This document shows positions 46,541 through 55,910 of a stretch of DNA of 64,000 bases, piece after piece. Each line of letters starts with the position of its first letter. Position 1 is the first letter of the stretch. The stretch is from Marinicellulosiphila megalodicopiae. Lineage in GTDB: Bacteria > Pseudomonadota > Gammaproteobacteria > Pseudomonadales > Natronospirillaceae. Location: assembly GCF_045862395.1 (NCBI RefSeq), contig NZ_AP023087.1, forward strand, positions 4,030,001 through 4,094,000, read 5' to 3'. The notes below the pieces were generated by a model, which did not search any database, was not told where the DNA came from, and saw only the letters and a list, made by a program, of their open reading frames with translations. A program made the position numbers and the translations under genes.

Positions 46541-47080
46541 TTAGAAAAATCTCTGATTAATAATGATCGTGTCGCCAGCACGTATAGGTGTATCAAACGA
46601 CCCAGCTTGAATAGCCGTCACTTTTGACTCACGGGTGATGAATATTTTTTCTTTGGAACCGCGCTCAGTTAAACCACCTGCCAACGCAATCGCCTGACTT
46701 AATGTCATACCCGGTTGATAAGCGTAACCACCAGCTCGATTTACTTGACCATGAATATAAAATGGACGGTACTCAACTACACCAACAAACACATTAGGCT
46801 CGACTATATAATCACCTTTTAGGCCGTTATAAATTAACGCTTCAGTTTGTTCTACAGTTAACCCCTGCACAATTAAAGATCCTAAAAATGGATAATTAAT
46901 GGTCCCGCTATCATTAAGTTGCGTCTCTAAAGTTAAATCATCTTGACCAAAAATCTTAATAATAATTTTATCGCCCTGGCCTAATTTATAACCCAAGTTG
47001 GCAGTTTCATTGTCCTGAGAAAAACAAAGCCCAGCAAAAATGCTGAGCCCTGTTAAAATAATTAATCGTAATGCCTGCAT
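46541..47080 (-). CDS. Wza-type polysaccharide export protein
   Basis: 179 residues: a Sec signal peptide without a lipobox cysteine, a Poly_export domain (YKLGQGDKIIIKIFGQDDL), and an SLBB-like end (FYIHGQVNRAGGYAYQPGMT). It is shorter than E. coli Wza (379 residues), as in VpsM/N-type systems. It overlaps the barrel gene by one base. It forms the periplasmic part of the export channel. Confidence 0.88.
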   Translation of the reverse strand: MQALRLIILTGLSIFAGLCFSQDNETANLGYKLGQGDKIIIKIFGQDDLTLETQLNDSGTINYPFLGSLIVQGLTVEQTEALIYNGLKGDYIVEPNVFVGVVEYRPFYIHGQVNRAGGYAYQPGMTLSQAIALAGGLTERGSKEKIFITRESKVTAIQAGSFDTPIRAGDTIIINQRFF

Positions 47081-48249
47081 TACAACATAACATCCAAACC
47101 GATATTCACTAATGTGTCATCAGAATCAAGTACGTTAAGTTCAGAATCTACATGGGTCAATTCAAGTCCAAATGTTAAATCCAATTTTGGCTGCGTGGTT
47201 GCAAAACTATAAACTCCGCCCAAATTCAAAACCGTCGTATTATCAACACGATCAATGCCTTCATAATTTTCTAAAGTATGATTTAAAGCAGCACTTGAGC
47301 TTAAAACTGAGCTCCACTGGTGGGACCAATTTGCACCAAATGTTGATTCAGTAATAAAGTCTTCAACACCACTTGCATCATTTACAACAAAACCTGTGGT
47401 AAAAGCAAACGTTGAATAACTTCTTGGCGCCCAATCTACATTAGCATTCCAAGAAAACCCACTGAAGTCTTCTTTTGCAGAATTAGCAAAATCTTTTTGC
47501 GCCAAACCAATACGCACTTCACCAGACAAAAGCTCTGACGCAACAAACTGCACACCTACTTTTGCAGTAGAAGTTAAGCTATCTTGATCGCCAGTTGGAT
47601 TCGTTTTTTTATAATCCGAATTTTCAAAGGTTAATTCAGCAATATAAGTGGTTTGAGCATCTTGATCGTAATAATACTCAACACCTAAACCCGCCGTGGT
47701 TAACTCTAAAAATTCTGCTTCATCTTCAAAGTTTGTGTAAGTTTTATCAGCAACATTAAATAAAGCACGAACACGACTGATGTTATTACTTAGATTGTAT
47801 TGGTAAAAACCACCCACCGCAGGGGTAATAAAACGTGTTAAGTCACCATCCACTTCAGCAGACAACGTCGCTTCGTGACCAAATTCAATATCAATGGTCG
47901 TTTGTAAAAAGCTATTCGCTGAAAACTCAATATTCGCTTCGCCGCCTAAATTAAAATCCACAAAATTATCGTTTTCATCTTCAGAGTACACACCAATTTC
48001 TAAATCCGTTGTACCTAAATATTGATTCGCACCATCTAAAAGTTCAGCAGTTAAAGACGGTGTTAATGAAGTGTATAACTCTTCATCACGAGTTGCTGCG
48101 TCATTTTTTGCAGTAATATTTAACAGTGGCGTTAAATCAATGCCCGATTCTGTATTGATACTACCAGGCGTTTGTGCCGCAAAGGTAGCAGTTGAAAGTG
48201 CTGAACAAAGCCCTAAAACAATGAACGATTTCTTATTGGTGTGTTTCAT
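47080..48249 (-). CDS. Outer-membrane beta-barrel protein of the exopolysaccharide operon
   Basis: 389 residues, a signal peptide (KSFIVLGLCSALSTATFAA), and then long alternating beta strands with acidic loops. It ends in a strand (TLVNIGLDVML). The barrel-only layout suits an outer-membrane exit pore for the polymer, complementing the short Wza-like protein. It lies between the initiating transferase gene and wza. Confidence 0.8.
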   Translation of the reverse strand: MKHTNKKSFIVLGLCSALSTATFAAQTPGSINTESGIDLTPLLNITAKNDAATRDEELYTSLTPSLTAELLDGANQYLGTTDLEIGVYSEDENDNFVDFNLGGEANIEFSANSFLQTTIDIEFGHEATLSAEVDGDLTRFITPAVGGFYQYNLSNNISRVRALFNVADKTYTNFEDEAEFLELTTAGLGVEYYYDQDAQTTYIAELTFENSDYKKTNPTGDQDSLTSTAKVGVQFVASELLSGEVRIGLAQKDFANSAKEDFSGFSWNANVDWAPRSYSTFAFTTGFVVNDASGVEDFITESTFGANWSHQWSSVLSSSAALNHTLENYEGIDRVDNTTVLNLGGVYSFATTQPKLDLTFGLELTHVDSELNVLDSDDTLVNIGLDVML

Positions 48250-48273
48250 TTTATTTACCTTCTAAGCGTTTAA

Positions 48274-49695
48274 TTAATATGCGTTTTTATTCACAAACCC
48301 TTTAAATAGAGTCAAGAATACAATTTTGATATCTAATACAAGGGACCAATGACGGATATATTCCAAATCATACTTCACTCGCATTTCCATTTTTTCTAAT
48401 GTGTCAGTTTCGCCGCGCCAACCATTGACCTGAGCAAGCCCAGTAATTCCTGGTCTTACTTTATGACGTAACATATAAAAGTTTACAATTTTTCGATATT
48501 CTTCATTGTGCGATACCGCATGAGGCCTTGGGCCCACTACCGACATATCACCTAACAAGACATTAAAAAATTGAGGTAATTCATCAAGGGAGGTTTTACG
48601 TAAAAAAGCGCCTACTTTTGTAATACGCGCATCACCTTTAGTGGCTTGTTTCATTTCGGCGCCGTTATCCATGACAGTCATAGATCTAAATTTATACACG
48701 CCAATTTGTTTGCCATCTAACCCATAACGATTTTGCTTAAATAGCACAGGCCCTTTTGAGCTTAATTTTACCGCAATTGCGATCATCATTAATATAGGAG
48801 AAATAAATAAAATCACACATGCTGAAAATAATAAATCAAATGTACGCTTATAATATTCCTTAATGCCTTTAGTCGGGGACTCAAACACACTGACCGTATC
48901 TACATCGCCCACACTACCAATACGCGCGTGCATCAAATTATTTAATAAGAAGTCAGGCACAATTAATACATCACAGGTAGTATCGCCTAACTTAGCAATA
49001 ATTTGCGCGATGCGTTCTTCCGCCTTAAGTGGCAAACAAATATACAGTTTTGCAATTTTACCTTTACGCGCAAGAGCAATCGCGTCTTCAAAATTACCCA
49101 ATATTTTGTCCGCTTCGTTTTCTAAAGCATTAGGATTAGTGGCTCCCAAATAACGATCATGGGTGCGCGCATCAAAAAACCCCAAACAATTAAAACCCAA
49201 TTCATTATTGATTTGCATTTGACGGTATAAATCACGTCCGCTGTTGGTTAATCCGATAATAGCCACGTCTTGCAAACTTAAACCGCGTAATCGGCGCCAT
49301 ACTTTGATTTGACGAGCAGCAATGCGCCAAGAAGCCAGAAATCCCCAAGACAAAGTAAACCAAGACAAAATAATTGCGCGAGAAAAAATCTGACCTTCTT
49401 TTAAAATAAACAACAACGTCGCGATCACCAAAAATGTCAAAAATATTGTAAAAGTTAACAGCCAAAGCATTTTTGAAAAACGGCCAATGCGCCAAGAGCG
49501 ATAGAGCTGAAGGGATTCAGCAAGATAGGTATAAACAAAAAGAGTACTAATCATTAACAAAGCATAATCTTTAGTTAATACCTGATCAGTAACAAATAAA
49601 ATAGAAAAGAAACAAGCAACCAGAATTAAAGCATCAATAAGGCGATATAAAACAGCGGCGCCACCATCAAAGCTGAATGTAGATTTAAGAAACAT
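48274..49695 (-). CDS. Undecaprenyl-phosphate glucose (hexose-1-P) phosphotransferase
   Basis: 473 residues: four or five N-terminal membrane helices, a Rossmann-like CoA-binding domain (VAIIGLTNSGRDLY), and the C-terminal bacterial sugar transferase domain with KRTFDLLFSACVILFISPI. That domain has VGAFLRKTSLDELPQFFNVL and VGPRPHAVSHNEEY. It belongs to the WcaJ/VpsL type that starts polymer synthesis by moving a sugar phosphate to undecaprenyl phosphate. It is the first gene of the operon. Confidence 0.92.
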   Translation of the reverse strand: MFLKSTFSFDGGAAVLYRLIDALILVACFFSILFVTDQVLTKDYALLMISTLFVYTYLAESLQLYRSWRIGRFSKMLWLLTFTIFLTFLVIATLLFILKEGQIFSRAIILSWFTLSWGFLASWRIAARQIKVWRRLRGLSLQDVAIIGLTNSGRDLYRQMQINNELGFNCLGFFDARTHDRYLGATNPNALENEADKILGNFEDAIALARKGKIAKLYICLPLKAEERIAQIIAKLGDTTCDVLIVPDFLLNNLMHARIGSVGDVDTVSVFESPTKGIKEYYKRTFDLLFSACVILFISPILMMIAIAVKLSSKGPVLFKQNRYGLDGKQIGVYKFRSMTVMDNGAEMKQATKGDARITKVGAFLRKTSLDELPQFFNVLLGDMSVVGPRPHAVSHNEEYRKIVNFYMLRHKVRPGITGLAQVNGWRGETDTLEKMEMRVKYDLEYIRHWSLVLDIKIVFLTLFKGFVNKNAY

Positions 49696-50202
49696 TTTGA
49701 AATCCTATTGCAAGTAAATGACAGAAAATTGATAAACACGTTCTAGTTCACGTCAAAAACCAGACTTATGCCGCAGATTCTATCATTTGAAGTCGGTAAT
49801 GCAATACAAAACATAACATTGGCACGATTTTAATGTTCATTTTTGTAAACAACAGTGAACACAGATATTCCGTGGCCTATGCGTCATTTTTTTCTCAAAA
49901 AAACGAACAGTGTTAGAGTGTTAAAAAGCGGTTTTTGATCAAAAATAATACAACAACAAAAACGTCAATAAAATGCGTTACAAATCAATAACATACAACA
50001 AAAAGAAAAAATTATGTCACGCAACAACAAAAGAATTAAACATATCCTGATCATTTTAATTAAAGGAAAAGTTAAGTGAGCGCTTATTTTGTTAACAAGT
50101 AAGGATTTAATGCGAGGATCTTATTTGCAAAAAAATAGGAAGGACAGGAAGTGGATATTAAAGCAGTGTCCGAAACAAATTGCCGATCGTGACATGGGTT
50201 AT

Positions 50203-50247
50203 CACTTTTTAAAGCACCACTTTTTAAATCATCACTTTTTAAAGCAA
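50203..50247 (+). repeat. Three tandem 15-bp repeats
   Basis: CACTTTTTAAAGCAC, CACTTTTTAAATCAT and CACTTTTTAAAGCAA at 50203, 50218 and 50233. Confidence 0.85.
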
Positions 50248-50400
50248 AGCAGGAGTATATTGCTAAGGACACGCAAGCTTTGCTATGACAACACTTAATC
50301 TTTAATTCAATTATACAAACAAAACATTTTGTGTTTCCCAGTAACTATCACAGCAAGCAGCTGACTTCGAAAATTGACAACTCTGCACATATTTTAGAAC

Positions 50401-50430
50401 TTTATTTTATTTTATTTTATTTTATTTTTT
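50401..50430 (+). repeat. Pentanucleotide TTTTA simple repeat (about five copies)
   Basis: A residues recur every five bases (50404, 50409, 50414, 50419, 50424) in a T-rich run. It is intergenic, upstream of the HupE gene end. No coding role. Confidence 0.85.
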
Positions 50431-50614
50431 TGATTCACAATTCAGTATGTCTTGATAGCTGTTGTTGGTACCTTTTTGAGTTGAGTTTAATTAAACACAA
50501 ACTTACAAAATATTTATTTAAAATCATCATGCTAGATCCTCGATTAGAAAACGGCCTCGGATCGTAATTTAAAAGCTGATTTCGCAACTATCTAAGTTAA
50601 GTTTCACTTTATTT

Positions 50615-51238
50615 TTATAAAAAATAAATCACTAACAAACCGCTAGTAATAGTTAGTGCTGAGATAATCACATTCATTTTTTTGTTAATAAATCGATTTA
50701 AACCAATAAAAGTAACAATACCTAAAATATGGATAAGGATCGAGCAGGTGGCAAACCCTAATATGAAAAATTGAGGCTTAAGAAAATATGGCATTTCTTC
50801 GCCATGGGCAAATCCATGAGCAATGCCAAATATGCCAACACTTAAATAAACGACACTTAAATAAACAGGATGCGTTTTAAGCTTGGAATTATTCATTAAT
50901 ATAAATACTCCCAAAGCAATAATGGAAATTCTAATGATCCACTCTGTTGGCATTTCAAACAAAAGTATTAATCCAAAATATCCTCCAATGATCATCGACA
51001 TTACAAAAACAGCAGGAATTAAAATAATGGATTTTTTTGCAATTAACGCACTTAAATATCCCACAGCAAACATAGCAATTAAATGATCGACGCCAAATAT
51101 GGGATGTAAAAACCCACTTATGAAACCTGTTTTGGTTGTATCAGCTGAGTGGGCAAACAACAATGAAGGGAATAAAAATAAACACACACCCACAGAAATT
51201 TTAAAAAAGTTTGTAAAGTAATAGGGATTTAAAATCAT
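50615..51238 (-). CDS. HupE/UreJ-type membrane protein
   Basis: 207 residues with a signal-like N-terminus and about six membrane helices. Signature FLHPIFGVDHLIAMFAVGY (HPxxGxDH), plus GIFGIAHGFAHGEE. HupE and UreJ proteins are nickel (or cobalt) permeases linked to hydrogenase or urease; neither enzyme is in the window, so the metal cargo is inferred from the family. Not in an obvious operon. Confidence 0.85.
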   Translation of the reverse strand: MILNPYYFTNFFKISVGVCLFLFPSLLFAHSADTTKTGFISGFLHPIFGVDHLIAMFAVGYLSALIAKKSIILIPAVFVMSMIIGGYFGLILLFEMPTEWIIRISIIALGVFILMNNSKLKTHPVYLSVVYLSVGIFGIAHGFAHGEEMPYFLKPQFFILGFATCSILIHILGIVTFIGLNRFINKKMNVIISALTITSGLLVIYFL

Positions 51239-51536
51239 AATTTGTCTACTTAGAAAAAAATTAATAGAAATATTAGCGGATTTTTAAGTATAAAAAATAC
51301 TCGCCGCGTAAATAAAGATCGCTATTTTTGGGATAAGTGTCACCCAGCTCTCAAAAAAGGATGTTCAAACAAAATAACACTTTACTGATTTTTTGTATTA
51401 AAACATAATATTTATATAACAAATAAGATACAAATCATAATTTGCTTTATTTGCATTAATACACTGTGCGTGAATTTTTATTCATCATTTAAAGCGGTAT
51501 GGCTTCTTTTAATTATCAAACTTTAGAGAAATGACA

Positions 51537-54503
51537 ATGAAAATTCAGGCCCTTCTTGCTACGCCGATTATGTTTGCAGCGGTAGCAACCAGTTGTATTC
51601 AATCCTCGCCTACTACTGTGGACAACACATCTACTCAATCTAATATTGATGTGGTTAGTACATCAACCCAAACTGACACAGTGCAAACCACTCAGACGCA
51701 GTCGGACACACAAAGCGAGACTGCTACGGTAACAAATACCCAGTCAAATACCGATACTCAAACCACTCCAAATGATACTGCAACACAAACCACTGAGGAC
51801 AATACAAACTCAGAGACTACAAACTCACAAACTGCGACAGCTACCGTTACTCAAACAGAAACTACTAATACTGATGTAGGCACTGTTACTGAGTCTCAAA
51901 CACAGACACAGACACAGACAGATGTTGTGGTTGATGATTTTGTTGCAGTTAGTGTATTAGATGAAAGTAATTTATATGCGTGTTTTTATGATCATTTAAT
52001 TGAGGATGCGAGTGTCCATGGACGTGATGCGTTAAATAGCCCCAATGAAATGGGAGCAAGCTTTACATGGCAGGTTGAGTTAGAGGATGTGGATTCTATT
52101 AAAGTAGAAGTTGTGTACGCCAATGGCTCTACTGAAGCCAGACCAGGTTTAATTAACTTTGCAGGGCTTTCTGCGTCGCTTAATTTTGATCCAGTTACTG
52201 GTAGCTCGACTGATTTATGGGCAAACTGGACAGCACAAACCGTTGAATTTAACCAATCAATGGATTCAGGGGTGTATGCATTTACTATCACTGGACTAGG
52301 TGATCTTGGACTGCCTAATATTGATCAAATTATTTTATCCACAAATAATGGGCATGCCGTTATTAGCCAAACGGGTTTGGTGTGTGAATACGCTTATTGT
52401 CTGGATGAACCTGCCGCTGGAAATGATTACAGCCTAATTAATGCTCAAACGGGTTTAAGTTGGGACGTTGCAAGTGTCTCCACAGCAGTAGGTGCCAACA
52501 TTGTTTCTTATGATTTTGTTGATGGTGCCAATCAAAAATTTAATGTGGAAGTAGACGGTCAAATTTATCAATTTAAAGCAACGCACAGTAACTTACCTGT
52601 TGGCGTGCGTGATGACAGTAAAATCAACGCTGCACAGTTAGAGCAGTCTGATGACAGTTATGGATTTTATATTCAACGTGATCATGCAAATCAGCCTTAT
52701 CGACTAATCGCTGCGCACAGTGGTAAAACAGTTGGAATTGCTTCAACAGATTCTGTTGCTGCGGTTTTACAACAAACAGAAGCGCAAACTCAAACTCAAC
52801 GTTGGTTTTTTAATCCAGTGGGTGGGGGTTGCAATGTGGGTGTGAATTCCCTTGAATTAGCAGACGTGCAAATTAATTCAGCCGTGCCTGCATTAGTGCC
52901 TGTTGTGTATACTTATGTCGATCCTGCGAATCATTCCTGCGCCGATTTACCACAAAGTGGTATGTACTATCACATTGAAAACGCATCGACTCAAAAGTCA
53001 TTTGACATTCCTGCGGCAGGTTCAACGATTGGTACTGGCATTCAATTATGGGGTTATGGCAGTGGTGATCATCAAACGTTCTTATTTGAAGAAGTGGGCG
53101 ATAACGAATGGGTGATTTCACCTAAACATGCTCAACTCAATTTAGGTATAACAGGTACATCAAGTGATCAATATGCTTATGCAGAGTTAAACAATACAAT
53201 GACTCGCTGGGTTGTAAAACAAAATGATACGGGCGGCCCATCAAAATTAGTGGCGAAGCATTCTGGTTTTGTTTTAACTTCAGATGGTGGCGATAATGGC
53301 GCACCTATTTATCAAGCCTTAGATGTAGATTCAAATGCACAGCGTTGGTTTTTTAACCCAGCATTTACTAACTGTAATACTGTAGGTACCAATAAACCGG
53401 CTCAATACGATTTACCCAATGATCCAAATGCTGCCACTTCAGAAAAAATGGGCATGGCATTTATTTCAGGAAATGATGGATTAAGTACAACAACCGGTGG
53501 CGCAGGTGGGCAAACTGTGACGGTTACAAGCTGTAGTGATTTAGTGAATTATGCAAAAAGCTCAAGCGCCTATGTGATTCAAATTCCTGCAAATACTTCC
53601 ATAGATTGTCGCACATCTGCGCGTGCTTTAAATGCATGTCGAGTACAGTGCCCATCGTATAACCAGCCTGAAAAAAGCTATTTACGAGTTCCTGTTGGAG
53701 ATCAAGTTTGTACGGAGTTGGGCTCATCAAATAACAACCTAGAACAAACTAGTCAAAACGAAACCCGCATAAATGTGGCGTCTAATAAAACCATTATTGG
53801 ATTGGGAAATTCTAAAATTTACGGCGCATCATTTAACGTATCAAACCAAAAAAATGTAATCTTTAAAAACTTTGCAATAGAAGATATCAATCCTCATTTG
53901 GTTGAAGCTGGCGACGGCATAACAGCAAATGATTCGTCCCATGTTTGGATTGACCATGTTAGTTTTAAATTGATCAGCGATGGACATGTGGATATGAATG
54001 GTTCGCGAAATATTACATTAAGCTGGAATGAGTTTGATGGCTACAACACCTTTATTTGTGGTGATCAGCATCACTATACAAATTTAGTGCAAAACACCCA
54101 TGCAACGTTCCATAATAATTTTTATAACCAAACATCAGGGCGTAATCCAAAAATAACAGGCAGCGAGGCTCGTGCGCATTTGTTTAATAATTACTGGTAC
54201 AACATTACTTATTTTGCAGCAGGCGTATCAAAAGGTGCACAGGCCAAAATGGAAAATAATTACTTTGACAATACTCGTCACCCACATTGGTTAGAAGATA
54301 CAGGCCAAGGCAGTGCAATGGATGCAGGTAATCCTTCAACCAACGTATATACTGGTATTTCAGCTAACGCAGCCAGTCAAGACGGCGCAAGTGCCGTGCA
54401 TACAGGTGATAACGTACTAAGCGGAATTGACCTTGGTTTTTATATGTTGCAACCTGCGGCAAATTTAAACAGCACCATTATTTCTGGAGCGGGTGCACAA
54501 TAA
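51537..54503 (+). CDS. Pectate lyase (PL1) lipoprotein with CBM-like and ricin-type lectin domains
   Basis: 988 residues. Lipobox AVATSC, then a Thr/Gln/Ser linker (about 20-140), a CBM6/35-like beta domain (about 145-275) and two ricin-type beta-trefoil regions (about 290-600) with repeated QRWFFNP. The PL1 right-handed beta-helix occupies about 620-985. The PL1 hallmarks are WIDH (W804), DGHVDMNGSRNITLSWN, and the catalytic arginine region R869 in SGRNPKI. An ATG at 51531 is in frame, but the second ATG at 51537 has better ribosome spacing. It eliminates polygalacturonate, probably at the outer surface. Confidence 0.92.
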   Translation: MKIQALLATPIMFAAVATSCIQSSPTTVDNTSTQSNIDVVSTSTQTDTVQTTQTQSDTQSETATVTNTQSNTDTQTTPNDTATQTTEDNTNSETTNSQTATATVTQTETTNTDVGTVTESQTQTQTQTDVVVDDFVAVSVLDESNLYACFYDHLIEDASVHGRDALNSPNEMGASFTWQVELEDVDSIKVEVVYANGSTEARPGLINFAGLSASLNFDPVTGSSTDLWANWTAQTVEFNQSMDSGVYAFTITGLGDLGLPNIDQIILSTNNGHAVISQTGLVCEYAYCLDEPAAGNDYSLINAQTGLSWDVASVSTAVGANIVSYDFVDGANQKFNVEVDGQIYQFKATHSNLPVGVRDDSKINAAQLEQSDDSYGFYIQRDHANQPYRLIAAHSGKTVGIASTDSVAAVLQQTEAQTQTQRWFFNPVGGGCNVGVNSLELADVQINSAVPALVPVVYTYVDPANHSCADLPQSGMYYHIENASTQKSFDIPAAGSTIGTGIQLWGYGSGDHQTFLFEEVGDNEWVISPKHAQLNLGITGTSSDQYAYAELNNTMTRWVVKQNDTGGPSKLVAKHSGFVLTSDGGDNGAPIYQALDVDSNAQRWFFNPAFTNCNTVGTNKPAQYDLPNDPNAATSEKMGMAFISGNDGLSTTTGGAGGQTVTVTSCSDLVNYAKSSSAYVIQIPANTSIDCRTSARALNACRVQCPSYNQPEKSYLRVPVGDQVCTELGSSNNNLEQTSQNETRINVASNKTIIGLGNSKIYGASFNVSNQKNVIFKNFAIEDINPHLVEAGDGITANDSSHVWIDHVSFKLISDGHVDMNGSRNITLSWNEFDGYNTFICGDQHHYTNLVQNTHATFHNNFYNQTSGRNPKITGSEARAHLFNNYWYNITYFAAGVSKGAQAKMENNYFDNTRHPHWLEDTGQGSAMDAGNPSTNVYTGISANAASQDGASAVHTGDNVLSGIDLGFYMLQPAANLNSTIISGAGAQ

Positions 54504-54544
54504 AAAAGTTAAGTAAATTTTAATTGCTTAGGATATTTAAAAAT

Positions 54545-54570
54545 AAAGGGCTGATTAGCCCTTTTTTTTG
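54545..54570 (+). terminator. Terminator after the pectate lyase gene
   Basis: 8-bp stem AAAGGGCT / AGCCCTTT with loop GATT, followed by TTTTT. Confidence 0.9.
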
Positions 54571-54601
54571 CAAGTAAAAGTGGGGCTGCTTTGGTTTTGG
54601 G

Positions 54602-54690
54602 CCCTGTCGTCATCGGCAATTGCTCCTGCATTGCTCTACTTAACGACATCCCTGTCGTCACCTTACTTTGGAGATCCAGCGGCTTAAATT
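54602..54690. repeat. Possible interspersed repeat element (CCCTGTCGTCA twice)
   Basis: CCCTGTCGTCA occurs at 54602 and 54650. Between them is GCAATTGCTCCTGCATTGCTC, containing two related halves. GGAGATCCAG at 54670 has its inverse CTGGATCTCC at 55818, on the other side of the ligase gene. It may be a REP-like element. A genome-wide search is needed to tell. Confidence 0.35.
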
Positions 54691-54732
54691 CGTGCCACTA
54701 TTAATAACAACCTCAACGGATTATGACTAACA

Positions 54733-55611
54733 TCAATTCACCCCTACATCACGCACCCGTAAAAATCGTGCAAACCTCGGCAAGCCATTTTTTGTCAACC
54801 CATTATATTGATAAGTAATCACTTCACCCAGTTCAGGTGGATTCGCACGTTGACTCATATTAAACCCAGTGCCTATTTTAAATTCACGACCATTACTGTC
54901 TTTCACAATTAGCGCGCCCATTAATCCTACAAACTTACCTTTGCCTTTTGTCAACCCAACCACCGTTGCCTCAGCATCCATTAACGGTTTACGCTTAATT
55001 AAATCACTACTTCTAGCATTTTGATATTCACTTTGGCCATTTATTAACATGATGCCTTCGGCTTGTTTGGCAATTTTTAATTCGTAATATTCATTAAGCT
55101 GTTCAGCGGACGTAATCAATTGATGTCCTGCACTTTTAAATTGTTTGTGATTTACTAATTTAACGACATGTTCAAAATACTGTTTACGCGCAATAAAATC
55201 ACCTTCTATTTTAGGTGCATCAAATACAATAAACAAAACCTGTTGCCAACGTTTATCCTCTGGGTTTTGGCTACGCACCAAACCTGACAGTTCATCAAAT
55301 TGATTACGCCCCAGCCACAACTCACCTTCTAATGTACAAGATTCAGAACAAGCACTAAATGATTCTTTGAGCCAGTTAGGCATTTGAATAATTGAACCGC
55401 TTCGGGTTTTGAGTTGTTTGCCATCAAATATCGCGCGCACGCCATCGTACTTTTCACTCATATAATATTCAGTTTGTGCCCAGTCTTGATTGAGGACAAA
55501 ATCAACAGACACATCTTGCCAACTTTTAGCCAGCATAATGGCATCCGCACGTGAAAAAGTAGATAGTGAAATTAATGTAATAAATATAATAGCAATGATA
55601 AATTCATTCAT
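54733..55611 (-). CDS. Secreted ATP-dependent DNA ligase (LigE type)
   Basis: 292 residues. An N-terminal signal peptide (EFIIAIIFITLISLSTFSRA) leads into a nucleotidyltransferase core with the lysine in SEKYDGVRAIFDGK, LEGELWLGR, IVFDAPKIEGDF, EGIMLINGQ and DLIKRKPL. An OB-like end follows, FKIGTGFNMSQR. LigE proteins are minimal ATP-dependent ligases exported to the periplasm in Gammaproteobacteria, with a possible role in DNA uptake or extracellular DNA. The start is ATG at 55611, with AAGGA seven bases ahead; the ATG at 55629 is an alternative. Confidence 0.9.
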   Translation of the reverse strand: MNEFIIAIIFITLISLSTFSRADAIMLAKSWQDVSVDFVLNQDWAQTEYYMSEKYDGVRAIFDGKQLKTRSGSIIQMPNWLKESFSACSESCTLEGELWLGRNQFDELSGLVRSQNPEDKRWQQVLFIVFDAPKIEGDFIARKQYFEHVVKLVNHKQFKSAGHQLITSAEQLNEYYELKIAKQAEGIMLINGQSEYQNARSSDLIKRKPLMDAEATVVGLTKGKGKFVGLMGALIVKDSNGREFKIGTGFNMSQRANPPELGEVITYQYNGLTKNGLPRFARFLRVRDVGVN

Positions 55612-55910
55612 GTTTGTTTCCTTAAACATATTGAAAATTTAAACATAGATGCTGTTTTTAGATTTGTAAAATAAATTAACCAAATAGTTAAAATTAAAAT
55701 ATAGCATTGACTATCACAACCAATTTTAATCAAAAAAAATCATATAACAAAAAGTTAAAACCAACCTAGACATCCAAATTTAACAATCAAAGACTTACAC
55801 AGTTTAAACCAACACACCTGGATCTCCAGCGATCCAGTTTCTGAAGAGGACGGGATTAAAATCATTCATAGAAAATAGCACTCATACTTTAATTAACACA
55901 ATAAATCTGG

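Larger units (their letters stand above)
49696..50614. other. Intergenic region upstream of the exopolysaccharide operon (919 bp)
   Basis: Contains no convincing gene. It holds the promoter region of the operon reading leftward, a GGA-rich stretch near 50065-50155 on the plus strand (seven GGA in 90 nt), a 15-bp array (50203-50247), and a TTTTA-repeat near 50401-50430. A frame at 50089-50298 is repeat-derived. Confidence 0.6.

Noticed and set aside
50331..50567. Open frame over the TTTTA repeat
   Set aside because: Its composition is driven by the simple repeat and it resembles no family.
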